Assembly: GCF_046237605.1 (NCBI RefSeq)
Contig: NZ_CP143542.1
Span: 3,410,001-3,474,000, forward strand
DNA from: Paraperibacillus marinus
GTDB taxonomy: Bacteria; Bacillota; Bacilli; Bacillales; DSM-1321
Direction of reading: 5' to 3'
Length of the DNA: 64,000 bases
Under the pieces are notes generated by a model that did not search any database, was not told the origin of the DNA, and saw only the letters and a program-made list of their open reading frames with translations. The position numbers and the translations under genes were made by a program. Shown here piece after piece: positions 49,634-59,156 of this stretch. Each line of letters starts with the position of its first letter. The first letter of the stretch is position 1.

Positions 49634-50719
49634 TTATCGCAGGATACCAGTTGATTTGATTTCCACCTCGGTATGGACCTCAAACTTTGCCTTATCATAA
49701 ATCCTGGCCCACTCCTCCTGTTCATCCCTCTTCCAATGCTCAGCCTGGTACCGGAATCCAAAACCGATTGGATCTACCTTGTGTTTTCTGATTTTCTCCA
49801 GAAGATCCAGGACTCTGACATTAAAATCCGTTTCAATGATAGAGCTTGCCTCCTTCTGCTTCTTTTCAGTAAAATAGCCTTCCTGCCGGTCTTCCTCAAG
49901 CACACCATTAATCTTTATATTAAATTTGATCTTTGGCCAGCTTCCTCCATGAATTTTATACTTAGCTTTAGTCGATTCAGCATTTATGCTGTATTTTGTC
50001 TTTCCATTGGTTGTGGCCGTAAAGCTTGAGGTGGTATCTTCATTCACCAGCAGATTATAGAGCCTGGTTTCATCAGGAGTAAGCCCGACCCTTACTTTTT
50101 CGTCATTCAGGAGAACAGCCCTGTCGATGATCAGTGAATCACTTCCGGCCGCCTTAACTACGGGAAGCACTGGATCCCAGCCATATTCACTTATTTTCCT
50201 CTGCATATCAAATAAGAATTCCCGGACCAAAAAAGGCGACTCACTTCCTTCCCTTCCGAGCATATTGATGAGATATCCCGCCGGCACACGTTCGGACATG
50301 GGCTTCACGGCGAGCACCTTTTTTGCACTCGGATCGCCGACGGCTATGTAAGAAATCATCTGGATATCACGGCGTCTCTGGGCCCAATAAAGAACGGGCT
50401 TTACATCCTCATTCAGCAGGCCTTTTCCAAGGATGATAACTTTGGTATGGCCGAAATCCAGTTCTTTATCCATTTTGGACTTCGCCCGCCTCACCGCTTC
50501 AGCCAGGCTTCCCGCCTTCACTGACAAAACCGTAAATTCACCCAGACCCGCTTTCGGATCTCCGGTTGGGAGAGCAATCTTAAAGCTCACTTCCACTTTA
50601 TTCGGTTCGTCCACCTTATCTACACCCAGCGTGACGACAAAGGCCCGCTTCTCTACATCCCGAACGTTGCAGCCGCTGAGAAGGGAAAGAATACATACAC
50701 ATATCAATAGCCTCTTCAT
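49634..50719 (-). CDS. GerC-type germinant receptor lipoprotein
   Basis: A 361-residue Ger(x)C subunit. The signal peptide has lipobox LSGC (Cys17), and the N-terminal motif RDVEKRAFVVTLGVDK is typical. It is anchored on the outer face of the spore inner membrane with the A and B subunits and required for nutrient-triggered germination. Its ATG overlaps the stop of the B-subunit gene (ATGA, 50716-50719). Last gene of an A-B-C operon. Confidence 0.93.
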   Translation of the reverse strand: MKRLLICVCILSLLSGCNVRDVEKRAFVVTLGVDKVDEPNKVEVSFKIALPTGDPKAGLGEFTVLSVKAGSLAEAVRRAKSKMDKELDFGHTKVIILGKGLLNEDVKPVLYWAQRRRDIQMISYIAVGDPSAKKVLAVKPMSERVPAGYLINMLGREGSESPFLVREFLFDMQRKISEYGWDPVLPVVKAAGSDSLIIDRAVLLNDEKVRVGLTPDETRLYNLLVNEDTTSSFTATTNGKTKYSINAESTKAKYKIHGGSWPKIKFNIKINGVLEEDRQEGYFTEKKQKEASSIIETDFNVRVLDLLEKIRKHKVDPIGFGFRYQAEHWKRDEQEEWARIYDKAKFEVHTEVEIKSTGILR

Positions 50720-51795
50720 GCTTTCTTCACCCTCCAGACAGCAAAGAATAATACCATAAGCAGAAGTACTTCAGAGAGAAACCGGACCCTGATAAACCAA
50801 TTTCCAAAGCTCAGGAAAGAGAATTGATCCATATGAATTAAAAAAAAGGATCCTATGGTAAACCCGCCAAGAAGGATAAAGTTTTTCCATTTAAACTCCC
50901 TGGATTCTTTTTTGAAGAACACTCCCTGCATCATTCTCAGCCCCACATGCCAGAAGAGAATGACCGCCGAAAGGGAAACGGTTATATAAAACAGGTAAAA
51001 AATGAACATCAGGCGTTCCACTATGAAATATTTAATCTGGATCGAGTCGACTGTTGTCATCCATGGGTAGATGTGGTGCTTTACCCCGTCAATGCCGTTA
51101 TAGGCAATCGGAACGAGAAATGACAGCAGCAGCAGGAACAGCAGCCCTGTTATTACAAGCCATAAGCGTTTGATTTTTACATCTTCAAAGAGTCTGTTAA
51201 AGACAACTAAATTGACATACCCGCTGAAAATAAAGGTCCCGGCAGCTATGGTCGTATACGGCGGAATATCAATTGAATCAGTCAGAACCTCCCTGACGGT
51301 GTCCCAGCTGAAATATTGGTTGATCAGCACTTTAAATAAAAAATAAATGACCAGCGGGATATTAATAACAATAACGGTTTCAATCACGGTCAGGATGGAG
51401 TATGACTCTACCTGGCAGGCAAAGAGGATCAGCAGTAAAAAACCGGCTATCAGAACATACGGATTCACATCGGGCGTTATATACCGGTGCGTTATATCCA
51501 CAAGGGAAACCAGGGTTATGGCCCCAAACACATACCAGTGCAAAGAGAAAAAGATTATGAGCCCGCCCCTGATGAATTTTGGCAAGACGGGCTCTAAAAT
51601 TTCAGATAAGTCTTTCCCTGGAAATTTATTGATTGTTTTGGTAAACAGGAGGATTATCAGTCCTCCAATGATGGCTGAAACAATGATGGCAATCAGGCTC
51701 CCATCATTGTTGACCAGTATCCTGGGAACAAAGTTGATGGAATTCACAAAGGCGTTGACAACAAATAGATAGTAAATATATCGTTTATTAACCAT
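50716..51795 (-). CDS. GerB-type spore germination permease subunit
   Basis: A 359-residue membrane protein with about ten helices, related to amino acid/polyamine permeases, thought to carry the germinant-binding site. Landmarks: NDGSLIAIIVSAIIGG, FPGKDLSEILEPVLPK, YTTIAAGTFIFSGYVNL. ATG 51795 overlaps the end of the A-subunit gene by 8 nt. The ribosome site is weak, consistent with translational coupling. Confidence 0.93.
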   Translation of the reverse strand: MVNKRYIYYLFVVNAFVNSINFVPRILVNNDGSLIAIIVSAIIGGLIILLFTKTINKFPGKDLSEILEPVLPKFIRGGLIIFFSLHWYVFGAITLVSLVDITHRYITPDVNPYVLIAGFLLLILFACQVESYSILTVIETVIVINIPLVIYFLFKVLINQYFSWDTVREVLTDSIDIPPYTTIAAGTFIFSGYVNLVVFNRLFEDVKIKRLWLVITGLLFLLLLSFLVPIAYNGIDGVKHHIYPWMTTVDSIQIKYFIVERLMFIFYLFYITVSLSAVILFWHVGLRMMQGVFFKKESREFKWKNFILLGGFTIGSFFLIHMDQFSFLSFGNWFIRVRFLSEVLLLMVLFFAVWRVKKA

Positions 51796-53146
51796 ATGTC
51801 TTGCCCTTTCTGCTGTTTTCATCGGCCAGCACATTGAAATATGGTCTGTTAAAGCTCCGCATCTGTGATAAATAAACCACGACTGCTAAAAAACCGAGAA
51901 CGATGCCGACCAGGCCAAAGATGGAAGCAAGCGCTAAAAACCCATATCTCAAAACCCTCACTGTAAAATTCATCATATTGATTGGAATCACAAAGTTGGT
52001 GATGGCCACCGCTGATACAAGGATAATCATGACACTGCCCACGAGCCCCGCTTCTGTTGCGGCTGTCCCAAGGATCAGGCCTCCGACTGTCGTTGCGGTC
52101 GGTCCTATCGTCTTTGGCAGACGGATACTCGCTTCAATCAAAAATTCCACCATAATCAGCATCAAAAGGACTTCAATGATAGCAGGATATGGTACATTCG
52201 CCCGCGTCCCGGCAATCATCAAGGTAATCTGTACCCGGAGGATTTCAGGATTATAGGAGGCAAAGGCCACATAAAAGGCAGGCAGCGTCAGGGTTGCAAG
52301 CAGGCCTGCATACCGGAGTGCCTTTAAAAACCAGCCGACCAGGGGCAGCTGTATGCGGTCATCCATCGCCGCAAAAAAGTCATGGAAAATGGAAGGCGCA
52401 ATCAGGGAGAATTTAGTCTTATCGAGCACAATGCCGATCTTGCCCACCGACAGTCCCTTCACCATCCGGTCCGGCCTCTCGGTCACCAGGGTGGTTGGAA
52501 AGATATCAAAGGTCCTGCCGGAAAGCTCCTGCTCCAATTCCCCAGCCGAGATCAGCATTTCCACATCAACCTCAGAAAGCCTTTTCTTGACCTCTTCAAG
52601 CACTTCTTTATCGACCTTTGTAGTATCATACACAATGCCAACCGACGTCTGGGAAATAGATCCCAGAGTCTGCAGCTCAACTTTTAGGTTGGCAGATTGA
52701 TACCGATGCCTGATCAGATTGAGGTTCACTTCAAGGTTCTCAGTAAAGGCATCAGTCGATCCCTGCACATTCACTTCAGCTGTCGCTTCAGAAACGGTGC
52801 TTCCTGCAACCTTCTTCATCTGGACGATATAAACCCGGTCTTCCGTAAAAATGGACACATAGCCTTTCAATACCTGGGTAAGCATTTCCTCCTGATCCTT
52901 TGGTTCCGTTGCAGCAGGAAAGGAAGTCACAAATTCCTCGAATTCCTGAATGGAGTCTGTTTCAAAAAAAGGGGTGATCAGAAACCTGTAAATGACGCTT
53001 GAGTCGGTTACACTTTTCAGGTACAAAAGGGTGGCCCTTTTATCCTTTACGCTGAGTTCCCTGTCTTCAAAGTCAATGCAGTCAGTCATTTTCTCCCTAA
53101 GCCATTTTTTCATCTGTTCTACTTCTTGTTTTGATTTTGCTGCCAT
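51788..53146 (-). CDS. GerA-type germinant receptor subunit
   Basis: A 452-residue A subunit: a large soluble N-terminal part (about 1-240, with TEPKDQEEMLTQVLKGYV and FPTTLVTERPDR) and a C-terminal membrane part with about five to six helices (VEFLIEASIRLPKTIGPTA is the conserved signature). First gene of the operon; GGAGG stands 7 nt before ATG 53146. Which germinant it recognises cannot be read from sequence. Confidence 0.94.
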   Translation of the reverse strand: MAAKSKQEVEQMKKWLREKMTDCIDFEDRELSVKDKRATLLYLKSVTDSSVIYRFLITPFFETDSIQEFEEFVTSFPAATEPKDQEEMLTQVLKGYVSIFTEDRVYIVQMKKVAGSTVSEATAEVNVQGSTDAFTENLEVNLNLIRHRYQSANLKVELQTLGSISQTSVGIVYDTTKVDKEVLEEVKKRLSEVDVEMLISAGELEQELSGRTFDIFPTTLVTERPDRMVKGLSVGKIGIVLDKTKFSLIAPSIFHDFFAAMDDRIQLPLVGWFLKALRYAGLLATLTLPAFYVAFASYNPEILRVQITLMIAGTRANVPYPAIIEVLLMLIMVEFLIEASIRLPKTIGPTATTVGGLILGTAATEAGLVGSVMIILVSAVAITNFVIPINMMNFTVRVLRYGFLALASIFGLVGIVLGFLAVVVYLSQMRSFNRPYFNVLADENSRKGKTYG

Positions 53147-53345
53147 ACGGGCACCTCCAGTCCGAAAGCGAATCATCCTGACAGCCATGACTCCCATTTC
53201 CGTTTATCGATAAAACTAGCCTTCCTCAAACCGGGAAAGATTATGAAATAAAATGGAGAGGAAGCTCTGTTTCATTTTTTAGGATTAGTGGAATCATGAT
53301 AGAAGGAATTTTTCTCAGAAGAAAGCGGGAAACTGGGGGGATGAT

Positions 53346-53966
53346 GTGGACAACTTAGAAGGAATACAAGAGCCGATAAGCGCGGATTTTTTTCAGCTTC
53401 CGACCCTGGAGCTTGCAAAGGAACTGCTCGGCTGCCTGCTTGTAAAAGAAACATCCGCAGGCACCGCCTCGGGAATCATAGTTGAGACGGAAGCTTATAT
53501 GGGGCCGATGGACAGGGCTGCACACAGCTATCAGAACCGGCGCACAAAAAGGACAGAGATTATGTTCGGGGAATCCGGCTCCATTTATACCTATGTGATG
53601 CACACGCACTGCCTCGTCAATGTGGTCAGCGGCGGCGCCGGCAATCCGGAAGCAGTCCTGATTCGTGCTGTTGAGCCTGTGTCGGGTTTGGATCTGATGA
53701 AGGAACGCAGAGGGATGCTGGACCCTGCTGGCCTCACCAACGGTCCAGGTAAGCTGACAAAGGCGCTGGGCATTACGATGGAAGACTATGGGGGACACTT
53801 TACCAGACCGCCCCTGTATTTAGCTGAAGGAATACATCCTGAGGCCATCTCCACCGGGAAGCGGGTTGGCATCGCTAATTCCGGTGAGGCTGTCCATTAT
53901 CCCTGGAGGTTTTGGATTACAGGCAGCCGGTATGTATCGCGCAATTCAGGAGTCAGGGGATATTGA
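53346..53966 (+). CDS. DNA-3-methyladenine glycosylase (AAG/Mpg family)
   Basis: A 206-residue base-excision repair glycosylase for alkylated purines, of the single-domain AAG fold. Motifs: ELAKELLGCLLVKE, GIIVETEAYMGPMDRAAHSY with the catalytic Glu, and TNGPGKLTKALGIT. It starts at GTG 53346 after GGGGGG. Divergent from the ger operon, with a convergent terminator after it. Confidence 0.93.
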   Translation: MDNLEGIQEPISADFFQLPTLELAKELLGCLLVKETSAGTASGIIVETEAYMGPMDRAAHSYQNRRTKRTEIMFGESGSIYTYVMHTHCLVNVVSGGAGNPEAVLIRAVEPVSGLDLMKERRGMLDPAGLTNGPGKLTKALGITMEDYGGHFTRPPLYLAEGIHPEAISTGKRVGIANSGEAVHYPWRFWITGSRYVSRNSGVRGY

Positions 53967-53986
53967 TTTTCCGTCTTCTTGAAGAA

Positions 53987-54012
53987 AACAGGCCGGGTTT
54001 CCCCGGCCTGTT
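53987..54012. terminator. Convergent terminator hairpin
   Basis: AACAGGCCGGG pairs with CCCGGCCTGTT between the glycosylase and yhbH genes. Confidence 0.75.
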
Positions 54013-54014
54013 AA

Positions 54015-55184
54015 TCATGCGTATTTTTTGTTATCTTCTTTGGAGAAAAAACTCTTCATCGAGTGGAAGACATCGGCTTTTTGTTTTAGGATATAATAGC
54101 GGAATTTTTCATTATTGATGTTTTTATAAGCGCTCATGAGCGTAGAGTGGCGGTTATATTGATTCACTTCACCATAGCCGAACATATTCGAAACCTTCAT
54201 CAGCTCGTTCACCAGCTTAACGCAGCGGGCGTTATCAGAGGTCAGGTTATCACCATCTGAAAAATGGAACGGATAGATATTATATCTGGATGGACTATAC
54301 TTGGTCTCAATCAGCTCCAGTGATTTTCGGTATGCTGAAGAGCATATGGTACCGCCGCTTTCTCCCTTCGAGAAGAAATCCTCCTCTGAAACGACCTTCG
54401 CTTCCGTATGATGGGCGATAAATTCAATTTCCACCGTTTCATACCGGGTCCTGAGAAAACGGGTCATCCAGAAAAAGAAGCTTCTGGCCATATACTTTTC
54501 CCAAAGTCCCATCGAACCTGACGTGTCCATCATGGCGAGGACAACGGCTTTCGAATCAGGCTTCACCACTTCATTCCAAGTCTTGAATTTCAAATCATCC
54601 TTTGTGATCGGATGGAAGCCCGGCTTGCCGCGCATCGCATTCCGCTTAAAGGCCGAAATCATGGTTTTCTTTTTATCGATATTGCCCATGAGCCCTGTTT
54701 TTCTTATATCATTGAATTCTATATGTTCAATCGTATGCTCAGCAGTTTCCTTGCGCTGCAGGTTAGGAAGTTCGAGCTCCTTGAATAATGCCTCCTCGAT
54801 TTCCATAAGGGAAACTTCAGCCTCATAATAATCCTCACCCGACTGATCCCCAGGTCCCTGGCCCTTCCCGGGGCCTTTTTGCTGCTGTGAACCGTCCCTT
54901 GCGACAACGTCACCAATCTTGCTGTCTCCGTCGCCCTGGCCCACATGCTTGTTTTTGTCATAATTATAGCGGATTTTATATTCATCTAATGAACGGATCG
55001 GAATTTTGACCACATCTCTTCCATTAGACATAACGATGCTTTCCTCCGAAATCAAATCGGGCAGATTATTGCGGATTGCATCCTGCACTCTTTCCTGATG
55101 CCGCTGCTGATCATCATATCCTTTGCGATGGAGGGACCAATCTTCTTTCGAAATAACAAACTGGCGATTAGGGTCATCTATCAT
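54015..55184 (-). CDS. yhbH: Sporulation protein YhbH (DUF444, von Willebrand A-like)
   Basis: 389 residues, YeaH/YhbH family. The N-terminal part contains a basic and Gly/Gln-rich segment (about 95-120). The C-terminal half has a von Willebrand A-like domain with the metal site DTSGSMG and the strand PFHFSDGDNLT. In other bacteria it works with PrkA/YeaG and SpoVR/YcgB; the biochemical role is unresolved. AGGAGGGG stands 8 nt before ATG 55184. It lies about 600 bp downstream of prkA on the same strand. Confidence 0.93.
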   Translation of the reverse strand: MIDDPNRQFVISKEDWSLHRKGYDDQQRHQERVQDAIRNNLPDLISEESIVMSNGRDVVKIPIRSLDEYKIRYNYDKNKHVGQGDGDSKIGDVVARDGSQQQKGPGKGQGPGDQSGEDYYEAEVSLMEIEEALFKELELPNLQRKETAEHTIEHIEFNDIRKTGLMGNIDKKKTMISAFKRNAMRGKPGFHPITKDDLKFKTWNEVVKPDSKAVVLAMMDTSGSMGLWEKYMARSFFFWMTRFLRTRYETVEIEFIAHHTEAKVVSEEDFFSKGESGGTICSSAYRKSLELIETKYSPSRYNIYPFHFSDGDNLTSDNARCVKLVNELMKVSNMFGYGEVNQYNRHSTLMSAYKNINNEKFRYYILKQKADVFHSMKSFFSKEDNKKYA

Positions 55185-55380
55185 ATTATCTTCCCCTCCT
55201 AACTGTTTCACTTCTCCCTGCTTCCATGCAGGCTCTTTAAATAAGGTAAAAAACAAGCCCTGTAACAGGCTCCCAAAAAACTCTAAACTCCCCCAAAAAC
55301 AAATGGACTGGATTACTCTATCCTATGCAGCTCACCATAAAAATTTCCAAACTTTTTCGACAATTGAGGCAGGTCTCCTT

Positions 55381-55484
55381 GGGAAATGGGGGACTGTCCC
55401 CGGGAAATAATCCGGCCTGTACCTCCGAGACTATGGGGGTGCTGGAATCCGCATTTGGGAAATGGGGCCAGGCCCCCGGGAAAT
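55381..55484. repeat. Two GGGAAAT-type palindromic units
   Basis: GGGAAATGGGGGACTGTCCCCGGGAAAT-like units at 55381-55408 and 55457-55484, 76 bp apart, related to 46946-46978. Upstream, 55185-55380 (the yhbH 5' region) carries no gene. Confidence 0.65.
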
Positions 55485-55491
55485 AAAAAAA

Positions 55492-55511
55492 GAAGCAGCA
55501 GCTGCTGCTTC
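55492..55511 (-). terminator. Terminator of the 58-residue protein gene
   Basis: GAAGCAGCAGCTGCTGCTTC is a perfect palindrome with eight T following on the minus strand. Confidence 0.85.
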
Positions 55512-55522
55512 GGGATGTATGG

Positions 55523-55699
55523 TCATGGCTGATTCAGTTCTTCTTCGTGCTGTACGGGATCAGGGTGCCGCCCCCGCCTGCTGAGCTCTTCGTTGGTGCG
55601 CATGTTTTCCATCTGGCTGCCAAGAATCTTCATTTCGTCCATATTTCTGGCCATGGAGCTGTTTTCAGGAATATGATCAAGCTTTTGGTTTTTTCCCAA
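55523..55699 (-). CDS. Small hydrophilic protein of unknown function
   Basis: 58 residues, highly charged and Met/Asn-rich (KLDHIPENSSMARNMDEMKI, MRTNEELSRRG). TTG 55699 is chosen because AAAGGAG is 8 nt upstream; a GTG three codons earlier touches the site. It lies between prkA and yhbH, so it may be expressed in the mother cell; that is inference. It resembles small spore-related proteins in composition only. Confidence 0.55.
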   Translation of the reverse strand: MGKNQKLDHIPENSSMARNMDEMKILGSQMENMRTNEELSRRGRHPDPVQHEEELNQP

Positions 55700-55807
55700 T
55701 GTCCTCACTCCTTTGATGGTTAAATACCCGGCTGTGCGGTTCGCAAAACGGTTCCTGAAAAATATAAATAGAAAGAAACACCTGCTTTTTTGCAGGTGTC
55801 CTTACTG

Positions 55808-57703
55808 TTACCGGTTAAGCAGGCTGCCTACATAGCGCAGCAGTTCATTGGCAGAGGTCGTATTATAGCCATGTTCATCCACAAGCCGGGCCACCACTTC
55901 ATTGATCTTTTTCAACTGCATTTCATCCGGTGTCTTGGAGGATGTGGTGATTTTGACAACATCCTTCAAATCGGCAAACAGCTTCTTCTGGATCGCCTCG
56001 CGGAGCCTGTCATGGGAGTTATAATCAAATCGTTTCCCTTTCCTTGCATAAGCAGAGATCCGGATCAATATCTCTTCACGGAAGGACTTCTTGGCATTCT
56101 CCGAAATCCCGATCTGTTCCTCTATCGAACGCATCAGCTTTTCGTCCGGATTAATTTCTTCCCCTGTCAGCTGGTCCCTCAGTTTCTGCTTATTGCAGTA
56201 GGCCTCCACATTATCCAGATAATTATCCATCAGCGTCTTGGCACTTTCCTCATAAGAATAGACGAATGCTTTCTGTACCTCTTTTTTGGCAATCGTATCG
56301 TATTCCTTTCGGGCAACTGATATAAAATTCATGTATCGTTCCCGCAGCTCAGTCGTAATAGACGGATGCTGATCCAGTCCTTCCTTCAAGGATCTAAGGA
56401 CGTCGAGCGCATTAATGGACGGCACTTCCTTGCGGATGATTGTCGATGAAATCCGGTTTATAACATAACGGGGATCAATGCCGCTCATCCCTTCATCCTG
56501 ATATTCCTTTTTCAGTTCCTCAAGATCGGCAGAATTGAAGCCTTCCACATTCTCTCCGTCATACAGTCTCATCTTTTTAACAAGGTCGATATCACCCTTC
56601 TTCGGATCCTTCAGCCTTGTGAGGATGGAGAACATGGCTGCAACCCTCAAGGTGTGCGGAGCCACATGCACATTGTTCACATCGCTCTCATTAATCATCT
56701 TCTCATAAATCTTCTCTTCCTCAGACACCTTCAGATTATAAGGGACAGGCATCACGATGATACGGGAATGCAGGGCCTCATTCTTTTTATTGGATATGAA
56801 GGTCCTGTACTCTGTCTCGTTCGTATGGGCGATGATCAGCTCATCAGCGCTGATCAGCGCAAAGCGGCCTGCCTTGAAATTGCCTTCCTGAGTCAGTGAA
56901 AGCAAATGCCAAAGGAACTTCTCATCGCACTTCAGCATCTCCTGGAATTCCATCATACCCCGGTTTGCTTTATTCAGCTCTCCATCAAAACGGTAGGCCC
57001 TCGGATCGGATTCGGAACCGAACTCAGCGATTGTGGAAAAATCAATGCTTCCCGTTAAATCGGCGATATCCTGGGATTTCGGGTCAGAAGGGCTGAATGT
57101 CCCAATCCCCACCCGTTTATCTTCCGACAGGAATATCCTTTCAACCAGCACATCCTCAATCCGGCCATGATACTCCTGCTCGAGCTTCATCATATTCAGC
57201 GGTGACAGGTTTCCTTCTATCCGGATGCCATATTCATCATAGAAATCATTGCGGAGATACTGCGGAATAAGATGGAGCGGATCCTCATGCATCGGGCAGC
57301 CTTTGATGGCAAAAATCGAACCGGTGTCTGTATGGGAATAGTTTTCAAGTCCCCGCTTCAGCATGGCAACAAGTGTTGACTTCCCGCCGCTCACCGGCCC
57401 CATCAAAAGCAGGATCCTTTTCCTGACGTCGAGCCTTTTGGCGGCTGGATGGAAATACTCCTCTACCAGCCTTTCTAATGCCTCTTCAAGCCCAAACAGC
57501 TGACCGCTGAAAAAATTATATTTCCTCTGTCCTTCTACTTCTTCAATTCCGGCATCCTTGATCATGTTATATACGCGCGAGTGTGCGGACTGTGCAACCC
57601 ATGGCTTTTCTTTAAGAAGCTCCAGGTAATCGGCGAAGGTGCCTTCCCATTTTAATTTCTGTTCATCTTCTCGGTATCTTTCAATTTTTTTTAATATATC
57701 CAT
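55808..57703 (-). CDS. prkA: PrkA serine protein kinase / AAA+ protein
   Basis: 631 residues. The N-terminal AAA+ module has Walker A GPVSGGKST (102-110), and the C-terminal kinase-like PrkA domain begins around residue 390. In B. subtilis PrkA is made in the mother cell under sigma-E and influences sporulation; both kinase and protease activities have been reported for the family. GAGGAGG precedes ATG 57703. A CATAAAGT box with a TCATGTA-like element 14 nt upstream (about 57765-57795) could be a sigma-E promoter. Confidence 0.95.
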   Translation of the reverse strand: MDILKKIERYREDEQKLKWEGTFADYLELLKEKPWVAQSAHSRVYNMIKDAGIEEVEGQRKYNFFSGQLFGLEEALERLVEEYFHPAAKRLDVRKRILLLMGPVSGGKSTLVAMLKRGLENYSHTDTGSIFAIKGCPMHEDPLHLIPQYLRNDFYDEYGIRIEGNLSPLNMMKLEQEYHGRIEDVLVERIFLSEDKRVGIGTFSPSDPKSQDIADLTGSIDFSTIAEFGSESDPRAYRFDGELNKANRGMMEFQEMLKCDEKFLWHLLSLTQEGNFKAGRFALISADELIIAHTNETEYRTFISNKKNEALHSRIIVMPVPYNLKVSEEEKIYEKMINESDVNNVHVAPHTLRVAAMFSILTRLKDPKKGDIDLVKKMRLYDGENVEGFNSADLEELKKEYQDEGMSGIDPRYVINRISSTIIRKEVPSINALDVLRSLKEGLDQHPSITTELRERYMNFISVARKEYDTIAKKEVQKAFVYSYEESAKTLMDNYLDNVEAYCNKQKLRDQLTGEEINPDEKLMRSIEEQIGISENAKKSFREEILIRISAYARKGKRFDYNSHDRLREAIQKKLFADLKDVVKITTSSKTPDEMQLKKINEVVARLVDEHGYNTTSANELLRYVGSLLNR

Positions 57704-57907
57704 TATGGCTCCTCCTCTGTCCTCTTTCAGAGACGATTAATACACTTTATGCACAGATGCCCAATTACATGAGCCCAAAATCAAAGGAGCCAGTTTTTCA
57801 TTCACAGCCATAATATATTAGGTTATAATAGGCATAGTGAATGCGCATCCAATACTGGGGTATATTGTAAGACTCCGGTTTTTGGCTATACAAAGGAGGA
57901 CTTCCCA

Positions 57908-57997
57908 ATGAACTTCATATTAATCCTGGGTGTAACCGTGACTTTCCTTTTTGCCATTTTTACGGGCGGCTATGAAGACAAGCCAGGCTCAAAGTAA
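57908..57997 (+). CDS. 29-residue single-pass membrane peptide
   Basis: AAAGGAGGA is 7 nt before ATG 57908. The peptide has one hydrophobic helix (FILILGVTVTFLFAIFTGG) and a short charged tail (YEDKPGSK). It has its own terminator at 58030-58076. Small membrane peptides of this design are common in spore-formers, but I cannot assign a family. Confidence 0.6.
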   Translation: MNFILILGVTVTFLFAIFTGGYEDKPGSK

Positions 57998-58029
57998 GTC
58001 CATGAAAAAAGCTGCTTTTGGCAGCTGTC

Positions 58030-58076
58030 AGACTGCAGGCAGCTTCGATGTAAATCGATTTTGCCTGCAGTCTTTT
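58030..58076 (+). terminator. Terminator after the 29-residue peptide gene
   Basis: AGACTGCAGGCA pairs with TGCCTGCAGTCT, followed by TTTTC. The rest of 58077-58278 holds no gene that I can see. Confidence 0.85.
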
Positions 58077-58278
58077 CATTTGGCTGGAATGTGAAATGGA
58101 GCTGCTGATTTCCGTTCCAGGCGCTTCAATCAACAGGTTTTCTGTACACTGTTTAGCATTTGAATGAATTTACCACATAACCTATCAAAAAAGTTTGTTT
58201 AAAGTTAGAAAAGGCTGCGCTAGGCGGTATTAAATGTCACTGCCTTGGGGACCGGCTATTGGTCAATAAGGATAACGC

Positions 58279-58315
58279 AAAAAGGTGTTCGGATGAAGCA
58301 TCCCGAACACCTTTT
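58279..58315 (-). terminator. Terminator of the nitroreductase gene
   Basis: AAAAGGTGTTCGG pairs with CCGAACACCTTTT, followed by a T tract on the minus strand. Confidence 0.85.
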
Positions 58316-58349
58316 GTTGATTAGCATAATCTGCCAAAAGCAGCTTTTT

Positions 58350-59099
58350 CTACTTTTTATTCAATCCCTTATGCTCCACAAAATCCTTCATGTACATCCT
58401 CCGGCCGGTACCCAGCATGGCAGCCATCTGTCCGGTCCAGGTATCTGACCGCTGTCCTCCGGTACGGGCCTGGTAATATTCGGAGATTACGGCGTTGTAT
58501 TCCTCCAGTCCGGATTGGTATGCCTTTTCATCCTGCTGATACTCTTCTTCCATATAAACGTGCTGAAGCGGAAGCCGCGGCTTTTTATCATTTACATGCA
58601 GCGGAGTTCCGATCACCATGCCGAATAATGGGATGACCCGCTCCGGGGTTTTAAGCAGTTTGCTCACTTCGGGCAGATTATTCCGTATTCCGCCGATATA
58701 GCAGATCCCCAGTCCCATGGACTCTGCGGCAATGGCCGCATTTTGGGCGGCGAGGGCTGCGTCTATGCAGGCAACCATGAACTTTTCAGTGCTGAGGAGG
58801 GATTCCTCCAGATCCTTGTTTTCCATCCGGCCGATGAGCGTATGACGGTACAAATCTGCACAAAATATAAGCAGATGACCATTCTTTTCAACATAAGGCT
58901 GGTTTCCCGCCAGTTCTGCAAGTGCCCTTTTTTTCTCCGGGTCGGTAACTCCTATGATGGAGTATGCCTGGATAAAGCTGGATGTGGATGCAGCCTGCGC
59001 ACTCTCAATAATGTTCCGGATCTGTTCCGGCTGAAGCGGCTTGTCCTCAAATGCCCGCTGTGATCTATGATTTAAAATGGTTTCGATTACATGATTCAT
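58350..59099 (-). CDS. NfrA/NfsA-type FMN nitroreductase
   Basis: A 249-residue FMN-dependent NAD(P)H oxidoreductase (LNHRSQRAFEDKPL for phosphate/FMN binding, AAESMGLGICYIGGIRNN, PLFGMVIGTP). It has the same length as B. subtilis NfrA1. It reduces nitroaromatics, flavins and quinones. GAGGAG precedes ATG 59099. Confidence 0.9.
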   Translation of the reverse strand: MNHVIETILNHRSQRAFEDKPLQPEQIRNIIESAQAASTSSFIQAYSIIGVTDPEKKRALAELAGNQPYVEKNGHLLIFCADLYRHTLIGRMENKDLEESLLSTEKFMVACIDAALAAQNAAIAAESMGLGICYIGGIRNNLPEVSKLLKTPERVIPLFGMVIGTPLHVNDKKPRLPLQHVYMEEEYQQDEKAYQSGLEEYNAVISEYYQARTGGQRSDTWTGQMAAMLGTGRRMYMKDFVEHKGLNKK

Positions 59100-59156
59100 C
59101 CAATCTCTCCTCTTCTGAATGCCATCCTAGTAAAGTCATGTTATGCTTAAATCTCA

